A stretch of DNA of 64,000 nt. Source: Haematobia irritans. Its lineage: Eukaryota > Arthropoda > Insecta > Diptera > Muscidae. The notes below the pieces were generated by a model, which was given only the letters and a program-made list of their open reading frames with translations, did no database searches and was not told the DNA's origin. The stretch lies in the NCBI RefSeq assembly GCF_050003625.1, contig NC_134401.1, positions 70,164,537 through 70,228,536 of the forward strand. The letters run 5' to 3'. A program made the translations under genes and the position numbers. How positions within the stretch are numbered: position 1 is the stretch's first letter; each line of letters opens with the position of its first letter. Below, in pieces: positions 22,368 to 36,430 of the stretch.

Positions 22368-23213
22368 TCAACCCCCTAACTGCAGACTTAGTAGACTTTT
22401 CCTGAAGAAAACGCCATTAGCTGCTTGTGCCAGCTTGTAATCTCCGCCACAAGTGAACTTATTCTGTCCGAACAATGCAAAAAAAGGTGTCGAGTGTACT
22501 GAAGTTCTTAAAGCCCTCTCAATTTCAGGCAAGTGGATATCCCACTCCCTTTTGTCCGTCAATAAATCATCCAAATATACAAATACATTGGATTTCAGTT
22601 CTTTAGGTATGACCTTGTCCATGAGCCTACACACCCTTTGCGCCGCGTTGCATAAGTCAAATGGAATAACAACAAATTGATACAATGATCGGCCGGGAAT
22701 CGTAAAGGTTGTATAGGCTCGTGATTTCTCCTCCAACCGTATTTGCCAAAATGCAAATTTCAGAGCAACGCTGCTGATGAAAACCTTCTCGTCCAATCTA
22801 CTCAATATGCCCTCTATGTTCTGTATTGGATACACATCCTTAACCGTTCGGCGTCCAAGCACAGGCGATTCTTCCCGGGTTTTCTAACCAGTATAACCCT
22901 ATTGCTCCAAGGGCCCTTACTTTCCTCAATTGCTCCCTGTTTTAACATCTGGTCGATCTCTCATACATCAAATCCTGAACAGCGGGGGATATAGGGTAGT
23001 GTCATTCCTTAACGGGCTCATCAATTCAATTGTGTGACTTTCCAAGCCTGTTCTCCCTAATCCGTGAGCCTCAAAAGCCTCCTTTGTACTGTCTAAGATC
23101 CTAACCTGCTGTGGACTTAGATCATGCATTTCGACTTCCTTGGTGTTGAGTTGGAATTCCTCCTCCAATGTATTCACATCTAACTCCCATATACCAAAAA
23201 TTTCTGGAGCCAA
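22368..23213 (-). pseudogene. gypsy-2 pol: RT fused by deletion to late integrase
   Basis: Reverse transcriptase of a Ty3/gypsy element, decayed. Minus strand: SPQQVRILDSTKEAFEA; then IDQMLKQGAIEESKGPWSNR and LVRKPGKNRLCLDA in another frame; then VKDVYPIQNIEGILSRLDEK. The motif expected to hold the first catalytic Asp reads SSVALKFAFWQI, the Asp being replaced. The active-site box reads FVYLDDLL near 22575. Immediately after it, in frame, the sequence becomes EWDIHLPEIERALRTSVHST, PFFALFGQ, which is late integrase. RT thumb, RNase H and most of integrase are therefore deleted at about 22555-22562. Confidence 0.85.
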
Positions 23214-23379
23214 ACCAAACTCTTTCCAGAATCAACTCCCAGATACGCCTCTTGTATCAAATCCGGACATATATAAAATGTAATTTTCTTTTTCTCGTTC
23301 CTACAACTAACGCTCACACAAATTGTTCCACTGTCCTTCTGCCATCTTAACTTCCGATATTACCGTTCTAATTTCATTT

Positions 23380-23520
23380 TCCTTGCCATCCAATACTCGC
23401 TACCAATTTCTTCCTAGCAAACTGACTGATGCTCCTGTGTCTATTAACCCTTTATCCTTTATTTCGCCAATCTTGATCTCAACGAATGCCCTAAGATCAA
23501 TTTCCTCTTTCCTAGACACT
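23380..23520 (-). pseudogene. gypsy-2 retroviral-type aspartic protease fragment
   Basis: The minus strand reads EEIDLRAFVEIKIGEIKDKG and then LIDTGASVSLLGRNW (about 23450-23405). That is the DTGA active-site loop of retrotransposon proteases, which process Gag-Pol. A stop follows directly after the Trp, and no second half is clear. It lies in the right order between gag knuckles (about 23990-23890) and RT. Confidence 0.8.
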
Positions 23521-23749
23521 TACTTCTCCTATTTTTCCTGTTTCTTTTCTTTAAAATTTTCTTTGACTTTCCTAATTTTTTTAAATTTCGCCGTACCTGA
23601 ATTTCCATTAAAAATCCTATGTCTTACTATTTTATAATTCTCCATTCTCTCCAAATATGACTTATATTTACTCATTCCTTTTCTATCATTTTCAGTTATA
23701 CCGCCTAGGCTATCCTGACGTTTCATATCTTATCTGGTCAGCCCTAGGT

Positions 23750-24896
23750 ATTTCTGTCTGTGTGGCGCTATCTTTCAGTGATCGGCTCTTGATTGTGAGA
23801 AGTGTGTCTCTGCCGTCGTTGACACACTCCTGGCTTGGTTTTCCGCACACTCGGACATTAGGGAGTTATTACCCCTGGCATTCCACACCTGTAGCAAAAA
23901 CGATCAAGCTGGGCCAAGAGACAATCCAGGAATGTGTGGCCTTGTTGACGACAATTCCAACACACTAGGCTACGATTTGCCCCAGGATGTTGATTTCGCA
24001 ACTCTTCTACCATCTCTTTCTTTCGATTTCCCTACATTAATCCCTAAGTTGTTCTACAGTGTAAATATTCATTGGATAATCTATCAGTGAAATATTTGAT
24101 CTTACATTCCTTTTTATAATATGGGCTGAGGAAAATCTCCCATGACATCCTTCCGTGACAGCCCGTTTGACGACTTCAAATACTTTACTCTAAACAAAAA
24201 ATCTTCTACTGATAGATTTTCGGGATTCCCATCGAATACAATTACCCACTTCTCCAGTGGCACGGGTTTCCTACGATGCACTTGACGCTCATCATTTCTT
24301 TCCAAATCCCGGTCCTCTATAGCCTCGTGACTCGAATATTGTTGTTCCTGGTCCAATGAATGACTGCTTTCATAAAAATTGTTCAAAATCTAATGTTCTA
24401 TTCGGAGCGTGGTTGTAAGATCCCTTACCAACATCTTTCTTTGGAGCCATGGTTGGTCTTCGCCTAAATGTTTCCCTGCCATTTACATCCTCCTCATCAT
24501 TTCTTATCCTCAATTTACGTATCTCCTTCATGATTTCTGTAAATCATATTTTCAAACTCGTATCTATTTTTTTATCCAATTTCTCTTCTAGTTCGCCTGT
24601 GTACTCACCCATCACTTCTACTATCATACCTCGCATCAATCTAGTACATCTCCCTGGACTTTCCCCATTATGCTGTTAGTAGCTCGGAGGCGGAAACGAG
24701 AAAAGCGGAATTGACGTGGACTTACCCTGGTTCTTGGGAATAGCATCTGTAGACTGTCCATTATTTGGGCCTTCGTTCTCACACACCTGGTAATTAGCAT
24801 TTCTCCCTTCTCATTCATACTACTCCTTGTCCAATCTCCATCCACCCCATTTGAACTCTTGGCTGTCCTTTTACCTCCGGAATGAGTGAGCGGCAT
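23750..24896 (-). pseudogene. gypsy-2 gag with two zinc knuckles
   Basis: A possible N-terminus starts MPLTHSGGKRTAKSSNG at about 24896. The gag core at 24300-24115 reads KPVPLEKWVIVFDGNPENLS and VEDFLFRVKYLKSS, the same fold signature seen in the 1-kb gag. At 23990-23890 the minus strand reads LVCWNCRQQGHTFLDC and FCYRCGMPG, two CCHC-type knuckles. Frames shift several times and the region between core and knuckles is disrupted. I infer the same broad gypsy lineage as the element at 1-1424. Confidence 0.75.
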
Positions 24897-25859
24897 CCCT
24901 ATCATACTGTATCGTTAGTTCCTAATACTTCAGTCTGTGTCTATTATCCTCAAATTCACTATATCCTTCCACGCGTTCGGTTTCGTTGGCATTCTGTGTC
25001 TCCGAGACGGATATGGTTACAACTCAGTACTGAGTTTCTTTCCCATTTCATTGCGGTCCTCCATATATCCTTGTCGTCTTTTCCTGCTCCGACCCATTTT
25101 GCAATCTAATCACATGTTGTGTTTAGGTCATAATGATTCCCCCTTTTACTCGATACACACAATATAGTCTATTCTACCACTCTACTATTAATCCCACTCG
25201 GACTAAGATAGAACGTAAAACCCTAATCTATCTTTCATTTCATTCGATACTAGAAGAATTAAACAATAAAAATTGTACCAAATTTTGAGCTCCAATTTTC
25301 AACGCCATTTACTATTGCGTACCTCACGAATAATGATGCCTATCCAAGCTAGCTCACGCACAGGAGTGGATACTCAGCCCTTACCATTATCCAGGGGCCG
25401 AACAGTATACCTATTACCTACCAAAAATTATCCCCAAACACAAAAAACCCCCTCTTACTACACAACAAACTAAATTAAATTCCCCTTTATTATCCCTTTT
25501 CAGGACCACAACTCTATTAACTCCCCAGATGGCAGATGCAATACTCCCGGCGCTGCCCTTTCCCGACCTGCGTCACGCCCCCATATTTCGCGACCCCTAT
25601 GGACATTTTTACAGTACTGACTTACCACAAACCCAAACTTACCCTTTAGCAATCCATATGAAAAAATAACATTTTCATTCACAAAGAAAACATTAACTCC
25701 ATATATTATATAAACTAACAAAAAATAAAATAAAAATGATATTGTATATCCTATAAATAATTTATCTTGTGTTGAAATCAGAACCAAGTTACTTAACATT
25801 ATTCATACGAAAAGCAAAAAAAAACTATATATAAAAAAACGTTGCTTACTTACAATCTA
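24897..25859. other. no gene; presumed gypsy-2 leader/LTR region
   Basis: Continues the C-rich plus-strand bias to about 25500 and then turns AT-rich. No LTR pair, PBS or ORF could be supported. Confidence 0.3.
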
Positions 25860-26094
25860 AAGGTGAGTATTAGGTTCGAGTTTAGCCGCTAATTTTCACT
25901 AAAGTGAAAACTAAAGCAGTAAAAAAAGTCATACAATTATACATATTTGTTGCAGATTTCATTATAACTTGATGGGGAATATTCCAAAGCAAATTATCAC
26001 AAAGTTTGTATTCCTTAAAATGGATTATTAAAGAAAAGTAATCGTGAAAAAATTGCGATTTTAGCGGCTAAACTCGAACTTAATATCCACCTCA
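25860..26094. mobile_element. ~235-bp MITE
   Basis: Inverted termini: left AGGTGAGTATTAGGTTCGAG followed by TTTAGCCGCTAA; the right end is its complement with two or three changes, ending ...TATCCACCT. An internal hairpin TTTTCACT/AGTGAAAA lies next to the left arm. The target duplication is unclear. Non-coding. Confidence 0.65.
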
Positions 26095-26262
26095 TTTCAC
26101 ATTGATAAAAATAAAAAAATTGAAATACAACCATTTACATAAATCACAATTTTTTCTCTTTACAATGACCACACTAAACCAATTTAAATATTTTGGGGTC
26201 TAATTTCCCCGTTCGCTTTTCCCACCTACTTCTACTAAAGTGTGGTGGGATATTAAAACACC

Positions 26263-27406
26263 ATGCAGCGAAAGTCATACACTGGGTTGCTAACTTCAGG
26301 GCCCAGTGGACGGGTATCGACTGGAGTTATAAATTTGGGCAATGACGAAGAGTTAGGCCCAATTAGTCGACCTGTAGACGGGTCGACAGGTGGCGATTCT
26401 TTGACAAGTCGAACCTTTTCTAAGGTAACGACATCAAAAGGAGATAATCCCTCACGAAAGAGATTCAAGGAACGCAGAAATGCTTTGTTAATACTAAAGA
26501 AATTAGGATAAGTCGACCCAAGCACGTTGTCGGCTAAACAAAGCGATTCCTTAAAATGGGCTCTAGGAATTCTTGAACCTGGAAAGAGGGAACGATCGCC
26601 GGATGGGCTGCCTTCCACCAAAAGGGATCAAGGATCGTTTGCCTCAGTTGCTAAAGACAGCCTTGTGATGGCTATGATTAATAAAGAAGCATTGGACGGT
26701 ACGGTTCCAAAGCAAAAATGGGGGAAATTGAGAATGCCCTGTCTGTCGTCTACGCACAGGTGTGGAAAAGCTTCCCGGCCCAGATCCTCGACACCAAGAG
26801 GCTGGTTGGTATCAAGGACGATTTAAGCTAGTCGCATTTGAGGACCAGAGGTCTATAGAATGTTTTAAAGCTGCTCTGATACTAATTGGTGAAGTTTGGG
26901 AAGGAGCTGCTTTAGAGTTACTCGAGAAGAAAGACATACCGGCTAGACCTAGAGCATATGCGTTGATACCTGCAAACCCTCCTGACCCTGAATCTATTTT
27001 AGATAGACTGAAACAATGCAATCCAGATCTTATATTGAACACTCAGTCTTTATCACATCTAGCAAAGTCTCAGGGCCGTGTGTGTTATGACTTTCATTAT
27101 ATCCAAATGAAGGTATATAAAAGCGATCAGCTAAAGGATTCAGAAATGGACAAACCTCTGTATGAATCAGAAGTAAGGGGATCCTCTTGCGAAGTTGAGG
27201 GAGATACCAAGGATGCTGGCATGGATAGACACCGTATGCGGGAGGAGGTTTCGACTGCCTCAAAACTCACCAAAGTTGAACCTATGGTTATTGCGAGAGT
27301 CACCGAGATCTCTGAAGAGGACAATCTTGATGACTCCATTGAAACGGCTGATGTGACGGTTGTTGAAAATCTCGATGTTCCTACGGATTCTCCAGATATA
27401 TCTTAA
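26263..27406 (+). pseudogene. LINE-A ORF1
   Basis: First ORF of a two-ORF LINE. It opens MQRKSYTGLLTSGPSGRVST and reaches a stop at 26511 (LLILKKLG*). It continues in the same region as AKQSDSLKWALGIL, FASVAKDSLVMAMINKE and, from 26762 in another frame, LVAFEDQRSIECFKAAL, LEKKDIPARPRAYALIPANP and ILDRLKQCNPDL. The second half looks like the globular domain found in ORF1 of this fly LINE family; its biochemical role is likely RNA binding, by analogy. The acidic C-terminus (EISEEDNLDDSIE) ends at 27406, overlapping the start of ORF2. At least one stop and two frameshifts. Confidence 0.7.
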
Positions 27407-30384
27407 CCATTGTAAGGCTGCATGTGCTGCCTTAAAAGTTCTCCTGATGAAAGGGGACATGGATATAGTTCTTATTCAAGAACCATATGTTTATAGAAAC
27501 AAAATATGTGAATTAAGTACTCCGGGTTTCAAACTATTTCAGTATACTGGTAATGATGTAAATCGAGCCTGTATAATAACTAAAAACGAGCTCAACTTGT
27601 TTCTGCTTCCTTCAATGTGCAATACAGACACTGTCGTTGCCAGTTTAGAAATAGCCAAATGCAAATATTGGGTATCTTCGGTCTACATGGGACATGATAG
27701 GGAGATGCCTCCATGTGCCGTTAACACCTTAGTTGAGGAGTCATTGAAAACAAAGACAAAACTCATTATGGGATGCGATGCAAATGCACATCATAGTATA
27801 TGGGGAAGTGGTGATATTAATACAAGAGGAGAGTCACTCCTAGAGTTTATTTTGCGTACTAATTTGGTAGTTTGCAATAAGGGAGATGCCCCAACTAAAA
27901 AGAGGTTTTGGACGTCTCCTTGGCCTCGCAAGAACTGAATGAAATGATATCTGGTTGGAAGGTTTTAATTGAACATAGGTTCTCAGATCATCGCTACATC
28001 AGTTTCAAATTTGATGTTCATACGACCAAGACCATATTTCCGCCAAATGTTAAGAAAGCTGATTGGAATAGGTATAGGGAATCGTTCAATATGATGATAC
28101 CGGAAATACCACAGACAAATATGAGCACTGTGCAAGTTATCGAACACGCAGTGGAGAGAATTACTAAGGCCTTCAACATTTCACTGAAAGCTGCATGCCC
28201 TAGAGGGAAGCCAAGGGGGAAAATCGACCACCATGGTGGTATACGGAGTTAGGTAATATGAGGAAATCGTGCAGGAAGCTCTTTAACAAAGGAAAGTCCA
28301 CCAGAGCTCCTGTGGATTGGGACACTTACAAGAAGAATCTGAAAGAATACAAGCGAGAACTGAAAAATGCTCAGCATAACTTTTGGAATGATTACTGCAG
28401 CAGCATTGAGAATACATTCGAGGTTTCCAGACTACGGAAGGTGATAGCATCCACGAACTCCGCTCCAGGTTTCATTAAAATATCGGAGGGCAATTGGACA
28501 ACGTCCAGTGAGGAGACGCTGGAGGTACTATTCGACACACATTTTCCTGGAAATCAGACGGTTGAACCAGGTTCTGGCGGTGCCATAGTGGCTCAGCGGT
28601 CGTTTTCTATCGAGAAAATTGTATCGGAATATAGAATAAGATGGGCGTTAAATAGCTTTGGATCATTCAAATCCCCCGTACCTGATGGAATTACTCCGGC
28701 GGAGTTACAAGCAATGACTGACAAAATTATCCCCTGGTTGTCGGCGATATATAAAGGATGTATCAACTTATCATATATCCCAGGAAAGTGGAGGGAAACA
28801 AAAGTCGTTTTCATACCTAAAGCGGGAAAAGCCTCTCACTCGAGCGCGAAGGATTTCCGACCAATCAGCCTATCCTCATTCCTACTGAAGACTCTGGACA
28901 GGATGATAGATATTTATCTTAGAACTAGCATCGATTCAAGTTTGTTCTCGAAACGATAGCATGCATACTCGAAGGGCAGGTCTACTGAGACCGCATTACA
29001 TGAACTAGTCAGCTTTATCGAGAGCTTACTATCTGCCAAAGAATACACAATCCTGGCGTTTCTAGACATCGAAGGGCGTTCAATAATGTCCATCCGAGCT
29101 CGATATTAATTGGACTGACAACTCTGAATGTTGATCCATGTATACTTAGGCTGTTAGACGAACTTCTAATGAAGAGACGTATTTCAGCCACACTAGGACA
29201 AGCAAACATACAAAGGTATGTGAACAGAGACACTCCCCAAGGAGGAGTTCTATCACCTCTTCTTTGGAATGTTGCTATAAATAACCTACTGGTTTCCCTA
29301 GAAAAAGAAAGGATACAAGTGGTGGCATACGCAGATGATGTGGCGCTAGCAGTCAGGGGAAAATTCCCATCAGCAGTTAGAGAGCCCTCCGGATGACTGA
29401 GAAATGGGCGAAAGATAATAGTCTTGGGGTAAATCCTGCAAAGACAGAACTAGTCATGTACTGCAAAGACCGCAAAACTCCCACGGTTAGACCCATTTCC
29501 TTAGGGGGTATTGAAATTCCCTTTAGGGAGTGTGCAAAATACCTCGGCGTTATTTTGGACAGGAAGCTGAACTTTAAGCTTAATATTGAAGAAAGGGCGA
29601 GGAAAACAGCGGTAGCTTTATACTCGTGCAAAAAGGCTATAGGGAAAAAGTGGGGACTCAAACCAAAAATTGTACATTGCCTATACACGGCAGTGGTTAC
29701 ACCTATAATGCTATATGGTGTTGTAGTCTGGTGGCCGGCACTTCACCAGCCGACAAGTTTAGACAAAGTTCAGCGTATGGCGTGCTTGTGTATCTCAGGT
29801 ACATTCAGCAAGACAGGAACAAACTCCGTTAATGTCACACTGCCTTTAGACATTTTGGCCAAACAGTCAGCTGCAACAACGGCTGTGCGGTTGCGCGAGC
29901 TATCGCTGTGGTCGGAAAAAAGTTACGGTCACAGTTCGGTCCTCAAAATAATGCCAGATGTGCCTAACGTAGTGGATTACACTTTGGCGAGTCCACTTTT
30001 CGACAAAAAGTTTGAGACTTTAATTCCCAACAGTGAGGCGTGTATAAAAGATATATAGATTTCTACACTGATGGCTCCAAATTGGATAGCCAAGTTTGTT
30101 TCGGAGTATATTCTAAGGATCTGGAACTTTGAATAGCGAAAAGATTACCTGATCACTGTAGTGTTTTTTCAGGCTGAAATATTAGCAATAAGAGAAGTGG
30201 TGAATTGGCTGAGAAGTAATGCTCCAAGCAATATTGGCATTAATATATACTCAGACAGTCAACCTGCAATAAAATCCTTGGACTCTGTGTTCCTCAACTC
30301 GAAAATGGCCATCGACTGCCGCAAATCTCTCAATGAGATGGCTGAGCAGCACAATATTCACCTAAAGGTTCCGTTCAACAGTTG
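27396..30384 (+). pseudogene. LINE-A ORF2: APE endonuclease, RT, RNase H (truncated)
   Basis: Endonuclease/RT for target-primed insertion. Order: endonuclease (VLIQEPYVYRNKICEL, IMGCDANAHHSIWGS, then FSDHRYISF in another frame), RT (SPVPDGITPAEL, KDFRPISLSSFLLKTLDR, LAFLDIEG with the first catalytic Asp, TPQGGVLSPLLWN, VVAYADDVALAV with intact YADD), thumb (VNPAKTELVMYCKD, CAKYLGVILDRKLNF), RNase H (DFYTDGSKLD, QAEILAIREVVNWL, IYSDSQPAIKSLDS). It ends abruptly at 30384 in the RNase H, where the family would continue to a terminal knuckle. About six frameshifts or stops, including TAG after FSKR at 28957. The catalytic residues themselves are preserved. Confidence 0.9.
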
Positions 30385-30715
30385 AATGACGAATCCATAT
30401 CTGATTAGATATGATAGTATATGTAGGCAGATCTGGACAGATTCGAAAAATTGTAATATCTGATCAGATCTAATTCTAAAGGAATTAGATCTGCCCAGAT
30501 CTCAAATTTGGCCCACACCTAATTATATCTAATTTGTAGGGATGCCATATTTTGAAGAGGCAAAAAGAGCACATTCAGCTTATAAAAAAGACTACACAAG
30601 GTAAAAAAGAGCACATTTTCAAACAAAAGAAAAACATTTAATTTATTGAAATAGAATTCATTTAAACATAACAAAACGTTCATAACATAAACATAAAATA
30701 AAGGAGACATACATA
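30385..30715. other. palindrome-rich spacer between LINE-A and LINE-B
   Basis: Contains perfect hairpins: CATATCTGATTAGATATG (30396-30413), and 12-bp arms CAGATCTAATTC (30465-30476) / GAATTAGATCTG (30482-30493) with a 5-nt loop. AGATCT recurs several times to about 30510. It may be a short fold-back MITE, but outer ends were not defined. The rest (30530-30715) is AT-rich without a gene. Confidence 0.45.
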
Positions 30716-33700
30716 TAGTTCTTATTCAAGAACCATACCTATATAAGAACAAGATCTGTGAATTAAGCACTCCGGGTTTCAAACTTTTGCATAATACCGG
30801 TAAAGATATAAATCTAGCATGTATAATTGCTAAATGTGAACTAAACTTCTTTCTGCTTCCTTCATTGAGCAATGCAGACACTGTCGTAGCCAGTCTAGAG
30901 ATATCCAAATGCAAATACTGGGTATCTTCGGTCTACATGGGACATGATAGGGAGATGCCTCCATGTGCCGTTAAGACCTTAGTTGAGGAGTCACTGAAAA
31001 CAAAGACAAAACTCATTATGGGATGCGATGCAAATGCACATCATAGTATATGGGGAAGTGATGACATTAATGCAAGAGGAGATTCACTCCTAGAGTTTAT
31101 TTTGCGTACTAATTTGGTAGTCTGCAATAAGGGAGTTGCCCCAACCTTTGTCACTAAAAACAGGCAAGAGGTTTTGGACGTCACCTTGGCCTCGCAAGAA
31201 CTGGATGAAATGATATCTGAGTGGCAAGTTTTGAGGGAACATAGTTTCTCAGATCATCGCTACATCAGTTTCAGATTGGCTGTTCGTACTTCAAAGACCG
31301 CCAAATATTAGGAAAGCTGATTGGAATATGTATAGCGAATCGCAGTGGAGCGGATTACTAAGGCCTTCAACATCTACCTGAAATCTGCATGCATTAGAGG
31401 GAAGCCAAGGGGGAAAAATCGACCACCATGGTGGTCTACGGAGTTAAGTAATATGAGGAAATCCTGCAGGAAGCTCTTTAACAAAGCAAAGTCCACCACA
31501 GCTCCTGATGATTGGGACGCTAACAAGAAGAATCTGAAAGGATACAAGCGAGAACTGAGAAAGGCTCAGCATAACTCTTGGAATGTTTACTGCAGCAGTA
31601 TTGAGAATACGCCCGAGGCTTCCAGACTACGGAAGGTACTAGCATCCACCAACTCCGCTCCAGGTTTCATTAAAACTTCGGAGGGCAATTGGATAACGTC
31701 CTGTGAGGAAACGCTGGAGGTACTATTGGACACACATTTTCCGGAAATCAGACGGTTGAACCATGTTCTGGCAGTGCCACAGTGGCTCAGCGGTCGTTTC
31801 CTATCGAGGAAATTGTATCGGAATCTAGAATAAAATGGGCGTTAAATAGCTTTGGACCTTCCAAATCCCCCGGACCTGATGGAATTACTCCGGCGGAGTT
31901 ACAAGCGGTGGCTGACAGAATTATCCCCTGGTTGTCGGCGATATATAGGATGTATAAACTTAGCATATATTTCAGGAAAGTGGAGGGAAACAAAAGTCGT
32001 TTTCGTACCTAAAGCGGGAAAAGCCTTTTACTCGAATGCGAAGGATTTCCGACCAATCAGCTTACCATCATTCCTACTTAAGACTCTGGTGAGGATGATA
32101 GATGCTTATCTTAGAACTAGCGTCGATTCAAGTTTGCTCTCGAAACGACAGCATGCATACTCGAAGGGCAGGTCTACTGAGACCGCATTACATGAACTAA
32201 TCAGCTTTATTGAAAGCTCACTATCTGTAAAAAAATAGGGGCGTTCAATAACGTCCATCCGAGCTCGATATTAAATGGACTGACAACTCTGAATGTTGAT
32301 CCAGGTATACTGAGGCTGTTAGACGAACTTCTAAGAAAGAGACGCATTTCAGCCACACTAGGACAAGCAAACATACAAAGGTATGTGAACAGAGGCACTC
32401 CTCAAGGAGGAGTTCTATCACCTCTTCTTTGAAATGTTGCTATAAACGACCTTCTGGTTTCCCTAGAAAAAGAAAGGATACAAGTGGTGGCATACGCAGA
32501 TGATGTGGCGCTAGCAGTCAGGGGAAAATTCCCATCAGCAGTTAGAGATATTATACAGAGAGCCCTCCGGATGACTGAGAAATGGGCGAAAGACAATGGT
32601 CTTGGGGTAAATCAGGCATAGACAGAACTAGTCATGTACTGCAAGGATCGCAAAACTTCCACGGTTAGGCCCATTTCCTTAGGGGGTATTGAAATTCCCT
32701 TTGGCGAGTGTGCAAAATACCTTGGCGTTATTTTGGACAGGAAGCTGAACTTTAAGCTTAATATTGAAGAAAGGTCGAGGAAAGCAACAGTAGCTTTACT
32801 CGTGGCAATAGGGAAAAAGTGAGGACTAAAACCAAAAATTGTGCATTGGCTATACACGGCAGTGGTTAGTCCTATAATGCCATAAGGTGTTGAAGTCTGG
32901 TGGCCGGCACTTCACCACAAGCTTAGACAAAGTTCAGCGTATGGCGTGCTGGTGTATCTCAGGTGCATTCAGCAAGACCGGAACAAATTCCCTTAATGTC
33001 ATACTGCATCTATTGCCTTTAGACATTTTGGCCAAGCAGTCAGCTGCAACAACGGCTGTGCGGTTGCGCGAGCTATCGCTGTGGTCGGAAAAAGTTACGG
33101 TCACAGTTCGGTCCTCAAAATAATGCCAGATGTGCCTAACGTAGTGGATTACACTTTGGCGAGACCACTTTTCGACAAAAAGTTTGAGACTCTAATTCCC
33201 AACAGGCGTGGTGTACACGGGAATAAAAGATATGTAGATTTCTACACTGGGAACTGCGAAACAGATGAGCTAGCAAGGCTAGGAACTACCTTACATATTC
33301 CAGGGGAACCAGAATCTGTTGGTATGCCTCTGGCTACATGCTACCTCTTACTGCGTGAGAAGGCTGTCATAATGCCAAATGTTCGATGGGAGAATTGCAA
33401 GGGTTGTAACGACACCAAGCAAATATGGCCCCATTTAAACTTAAACCGCAAACTAGATAAGCTGGTGTTCTTGAGACGCCAGATATCACTCCTGATATCT
33501 GCTATAACGGGTCGCTGCCTGATAGGCGATTTTGCAAAAACTATAGGCGCGAAGTATAATGACTATTGTATGACCTGTCATGATGCGGAGGAAAAGGAAT
33601 CAATAAAACACCTCTTGTGTTAGTGTCCTGCATTTTGTGTAAGGCGTAAGCAAATTTTGGGGGCATATAGCTTTAGATAACTGGCGGTCCTGGAAAACGT

Positions 33701-33894
33701 TAACTTAAGCAGTCTGCTAATGTTTTTGGAACAATCTGGTTCAGCAGAAGAAAATCATCAAGAAGGCTTAGCGTTTAAAACTAGAAGTGCCCATATGTAA
33801 TAGGTACTTGTAGTTAATGTGGTATCACAATGGACTGAATAGTCTAATGAGCCTGAATCTTAATCGGGCTGCCACTTTAACCTAACCTAACCTA
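30716..33894 (+). mobile_element. 5'-truncated LINE (LINE-B), same family as LINE-A, complete 3' end
   Basis: It begins inside the endonuclease (IVLIQEP...) without ORF1 and runs to a 3' UTR ending TTTAACCTAACCTAACCTA at about 33894. ACATATA occurs just before the start and just after the tail and could be a short target duplication, though ATATA also belongs to the family sequence there. The 3' UTR segment 33816-33875 matches SINE-1. Confidence 0.85.
30719..33622 (+). pseudogene. LINE-B ORF2 with deletions in RT and RNase H
   Basis: Same protein as LINE-A ORF2. Endonuclease: IMGCDANAHHSIWGS, PTFVTKNRQEVLDVTLASQE (here intact), FSDHRYISF. RT: SPGPDGITPAEL, KDFRPISLPSFLLKTL. After FIESSLSVKK a stop and deletion remove the stretch that holds the first catalytic Asp in copy A (LAFLDIEG). 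VVAYADDVALAV persists near 32500. After VDFYTG (33245) the RNase H centre is lost and the reading resumes at DELARLGTTLHIPGE. The C-terminal knuckle follows: CMTCHDAEEKESIKHLLC (33570-33620), which copy A lacks. Several stops (for example 32430 and 32620) confirm a dead copy. Confidence 0.9.
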
Positions 33895-33946
33895 GTAACA
33901 TATAAGAATAACAATAATAAGAATTTATCATTGGAGGCAATAGGCA

Positions 33947-34186
33947 TTGATAGTTCACGACAAATCTAGTTACATCAATGAAAATTTGTCCAATAGTAAC
34001 TACCGAATCTTTCAAGAGGCTGTCCGTTTAAAAAAGAAGAATTGCATTAAGTCTGCTTATACATTCCGAGGAATTGTGCACATAAAACCCTTAAATTCAG
34101 ATGAACCAATATGCATCGAAGACATGGCTGTACTTTATGGATTTCTTGGACTTCCTGCTGTCACAACGTATCAAAAAAACTATTAA
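33947..34186 (+). pseudogene. LINE-C ORF1 C-terminal end (probable)
   Basis: A 79-codon frame: INENLSNSNYRIFQEAVRLK, CIKSAYTFRGIVHIKPLN, ending QKNY. The pattern 'N...L...NY.IFQEA..LKK...I.SAYTFRGIVHIK' is like the C-terminal part of ORF1 proteins in CR1/jockey-type insect LINEs. It sits ~150 bp upstream of the LINE-C endonuclease, where ORF1 should end. I am moderately sure; most of ORF1 is missing. Confidence 0.5.
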
Positions 34187-34342
34187 TTACATTTATTTTT
34201 GTGTTCATTTTAAATCTACTAATTCTCCTATATTACCTAATTATTCAAGTTAAATATTCAATTATTTTAAACAATACAAACTATATTACTACAACATATT
34301 TATATTGCGTTACTGTCAGGGCTTGTAATATATTTCTCCAGA

Positions 34343-36430
<2,088 letters not shown>

